A stretch of DNA of 64,000 nt from the NCBI GenBank assembly GCA_008360975.2, contig CM039211.1:1382038-1446037 (forward strand), read 5' to 3'. This DNA is from Lichenostomus cassidix. Taxonomy: Eukaryota; Chordata; Aves; Passeriformes; Meliphagidae. Shown piece by piece: positions 63,048 through 64,000 of the stretch. A program made the position numbers and the translations under genes. The stretch's first letter is position 1. Each line of letters starts with the position of its first letter. The notes beneath the pieces were generated by a model. That model worked only from the letters and a program-made list of their open reading frames with translations. It was not told the DNA's origin and did not search any database.

Positions 63048-63276
63048 GTGCCATGGGAGGTTTAGGTTGGATATGAGGAAAAGGTTTTTCATCCAGAGGG
63101 TGTCTGGGCACTGGAGCAGGATCCCCAGGGCTCTGAGTTCAAGAAGAATTTGGACAATGCTCTCCAGCTCATGTTGTGATTCTCAGGGTTGTCCTGTGCA
63201 GGGCCAGGAATTGGGTGCCATGATCCTTGTGGTTCCCTTCCAACTCAGATTATTCTATGGCTCTGTGATTCTCTGA
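63048..63276 (+). mobile_element. CR1 LINE 3'-end fragment
   Basis: It starts with the CR1 words CCATGGGAGGTTTAGGTTGG and ATATGAGGAAAAGGTTTTTC, then AGGGTGTCTGGGCACTGGAG, GGTTCCCTTCCAACTCAG and the tail ATTATTCTATGGCTCTGTGATTC. The order is that of a plus-strand CR1 ending in its degenerate octamer tail. 5'-truncated, moderately diverged. Confidence 0.88.
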
Positions 63277-64000
63277 TCTTTTAATTGAATGGAAAGGTCT
63301 GCTGGATGAGAATCATCACACCCCACAGTATGTCCTTTATGTGTCACTGGAAAGAATTAAGCAGGATTCATCAATGCACTTTTGCATTTGAAGACAACAA
63401 AATTCAGTCTGGCTTTGCAGCTGATGGGCAAAAGATCATTAGGGTTTGTGTTTTGTTGGGTTTTTTTTTTTTGTTTGTTTGTTTGTTTTGTTTGTTGGTT
63501 GTTTTGTGTGACCACTGGCTTGAAAGGCAGGTTGCAGTGTGGCAAAGGCAGCTGGCAAAATTTCAGTGAAGCCAGGAGATTTCTGGAGCTTATGGAGGGT
63601 AGCTTCATGATGCATGCAATTCATGAATGGATTAGAGATGCTTTCTTAGACATGATCCTCACCATGAAGAACAGGCTGGACTTGGAAGTCTGAGGGCCTC
63701 AGCTGCAGGGACCGTGAGGCTGTGGTGTTTAAGAGGAGTGAGTGCAAGGCAGGACAAGCCTGGGCTTCGGAAGAACAGATTTACCCCTAGCAGGGAGCCT
63801 GCTTGTCACAGTTGCATGGAAAACTGCCCTTGGGGGTTGAAGAGGATCCAGGAGGAGCCACTGATGTCCCATGTCAGCATCTTTGCAATCTGGTCTCATG
63901 GGACCCACTCTGAGCAAAGCTGAACAGGGTGAAGGGCTCTTCCACACATGATTCTGTGACAAGACACACTGAACCACTTTCTGCCTCTGGATCTGATTTT
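63277..64000. other. Intergenic end of window
   Basis: Noncoding. It contains a (GTTT)n-type tract at about 63464-63504. GGGCTCTTCCACACATGATTC near 63934-63955 weakly resembles a CR1 tail but is too short to call. No gene recognised. Confidence 0.5.
63464..63504. repeat. Poly-T followed by (GTTT)n
   Basis: A run of T followed by repeated GTTT units and decaying GTTG units. A simple low-complexity repeat. Confidence 0.9.

Noticed and set aside
63934..63960. Possible CR1 tail (CTCTTCCACACATGATTCTG)
   Set aside because: Too short and without upstream CR1 words, unlike the clear copy at 63048-63276.

Overview
This 64 kb window looks like vertebrate nuclear DNA, most likely from a bird or another sauropsid. 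Three things point that way: a multi-exon vertebrate gene with GT-AG introns inside a CpG island, CR1 LINE fragments as the recognisable transposons, and sparse, CpG-poor intergenic DNA. It contains one gene I can identify with confidence: KLF4 (Kruppel-like factor 4), on the minus strand at the extreme left end. The gene is cut by the window edge, so the last coding exon, with zinc fingers 2 and 3, lies to the left of position 1.

Layout: 1-527 is KLF4's last intron. 528-1929 carries three coding exons (first zinc finger, large central activation/repression exon, N-terminal exon). About 520-3540 is a CpG island covering the exons, the probable first exon near 2540 and the promoter region. From about 3.6 kb to the right edge I see no protein-coding gene. 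This is the 5' side of KLF4, which is a large gene desert in mammals (recalled, not checked). It holds six CR1 fragments, microsatellites (a 307-base pure pyrimidine tract, a TCTA array, A-rich blocks), several inverted repeats able to form hairpins, and stretches that look like conserved regulatory elements by eye (CpG-retaining, homeodomain-type TAATTA cores).

Functional picture: one dose-sensitive developmental transcription factor gene followed by long noncoding DNA that probably includes its distal cis-regulatory elements. That link is inference, because no alignment or epigenomic data are available here. I found no operon, CRISPR array, viral genome or gene cluster, and nothing I would call a new biological system. 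The observations most worth testing are a possible alternative KLF4 N-terminus controlled by a 4-nt tandem splice acceptor, three compact hairpins in the desert (27.8, 56.4 and 57.9 kb), and one minus-strand open frame of about 190 codons at 21.9-22.5 kb.
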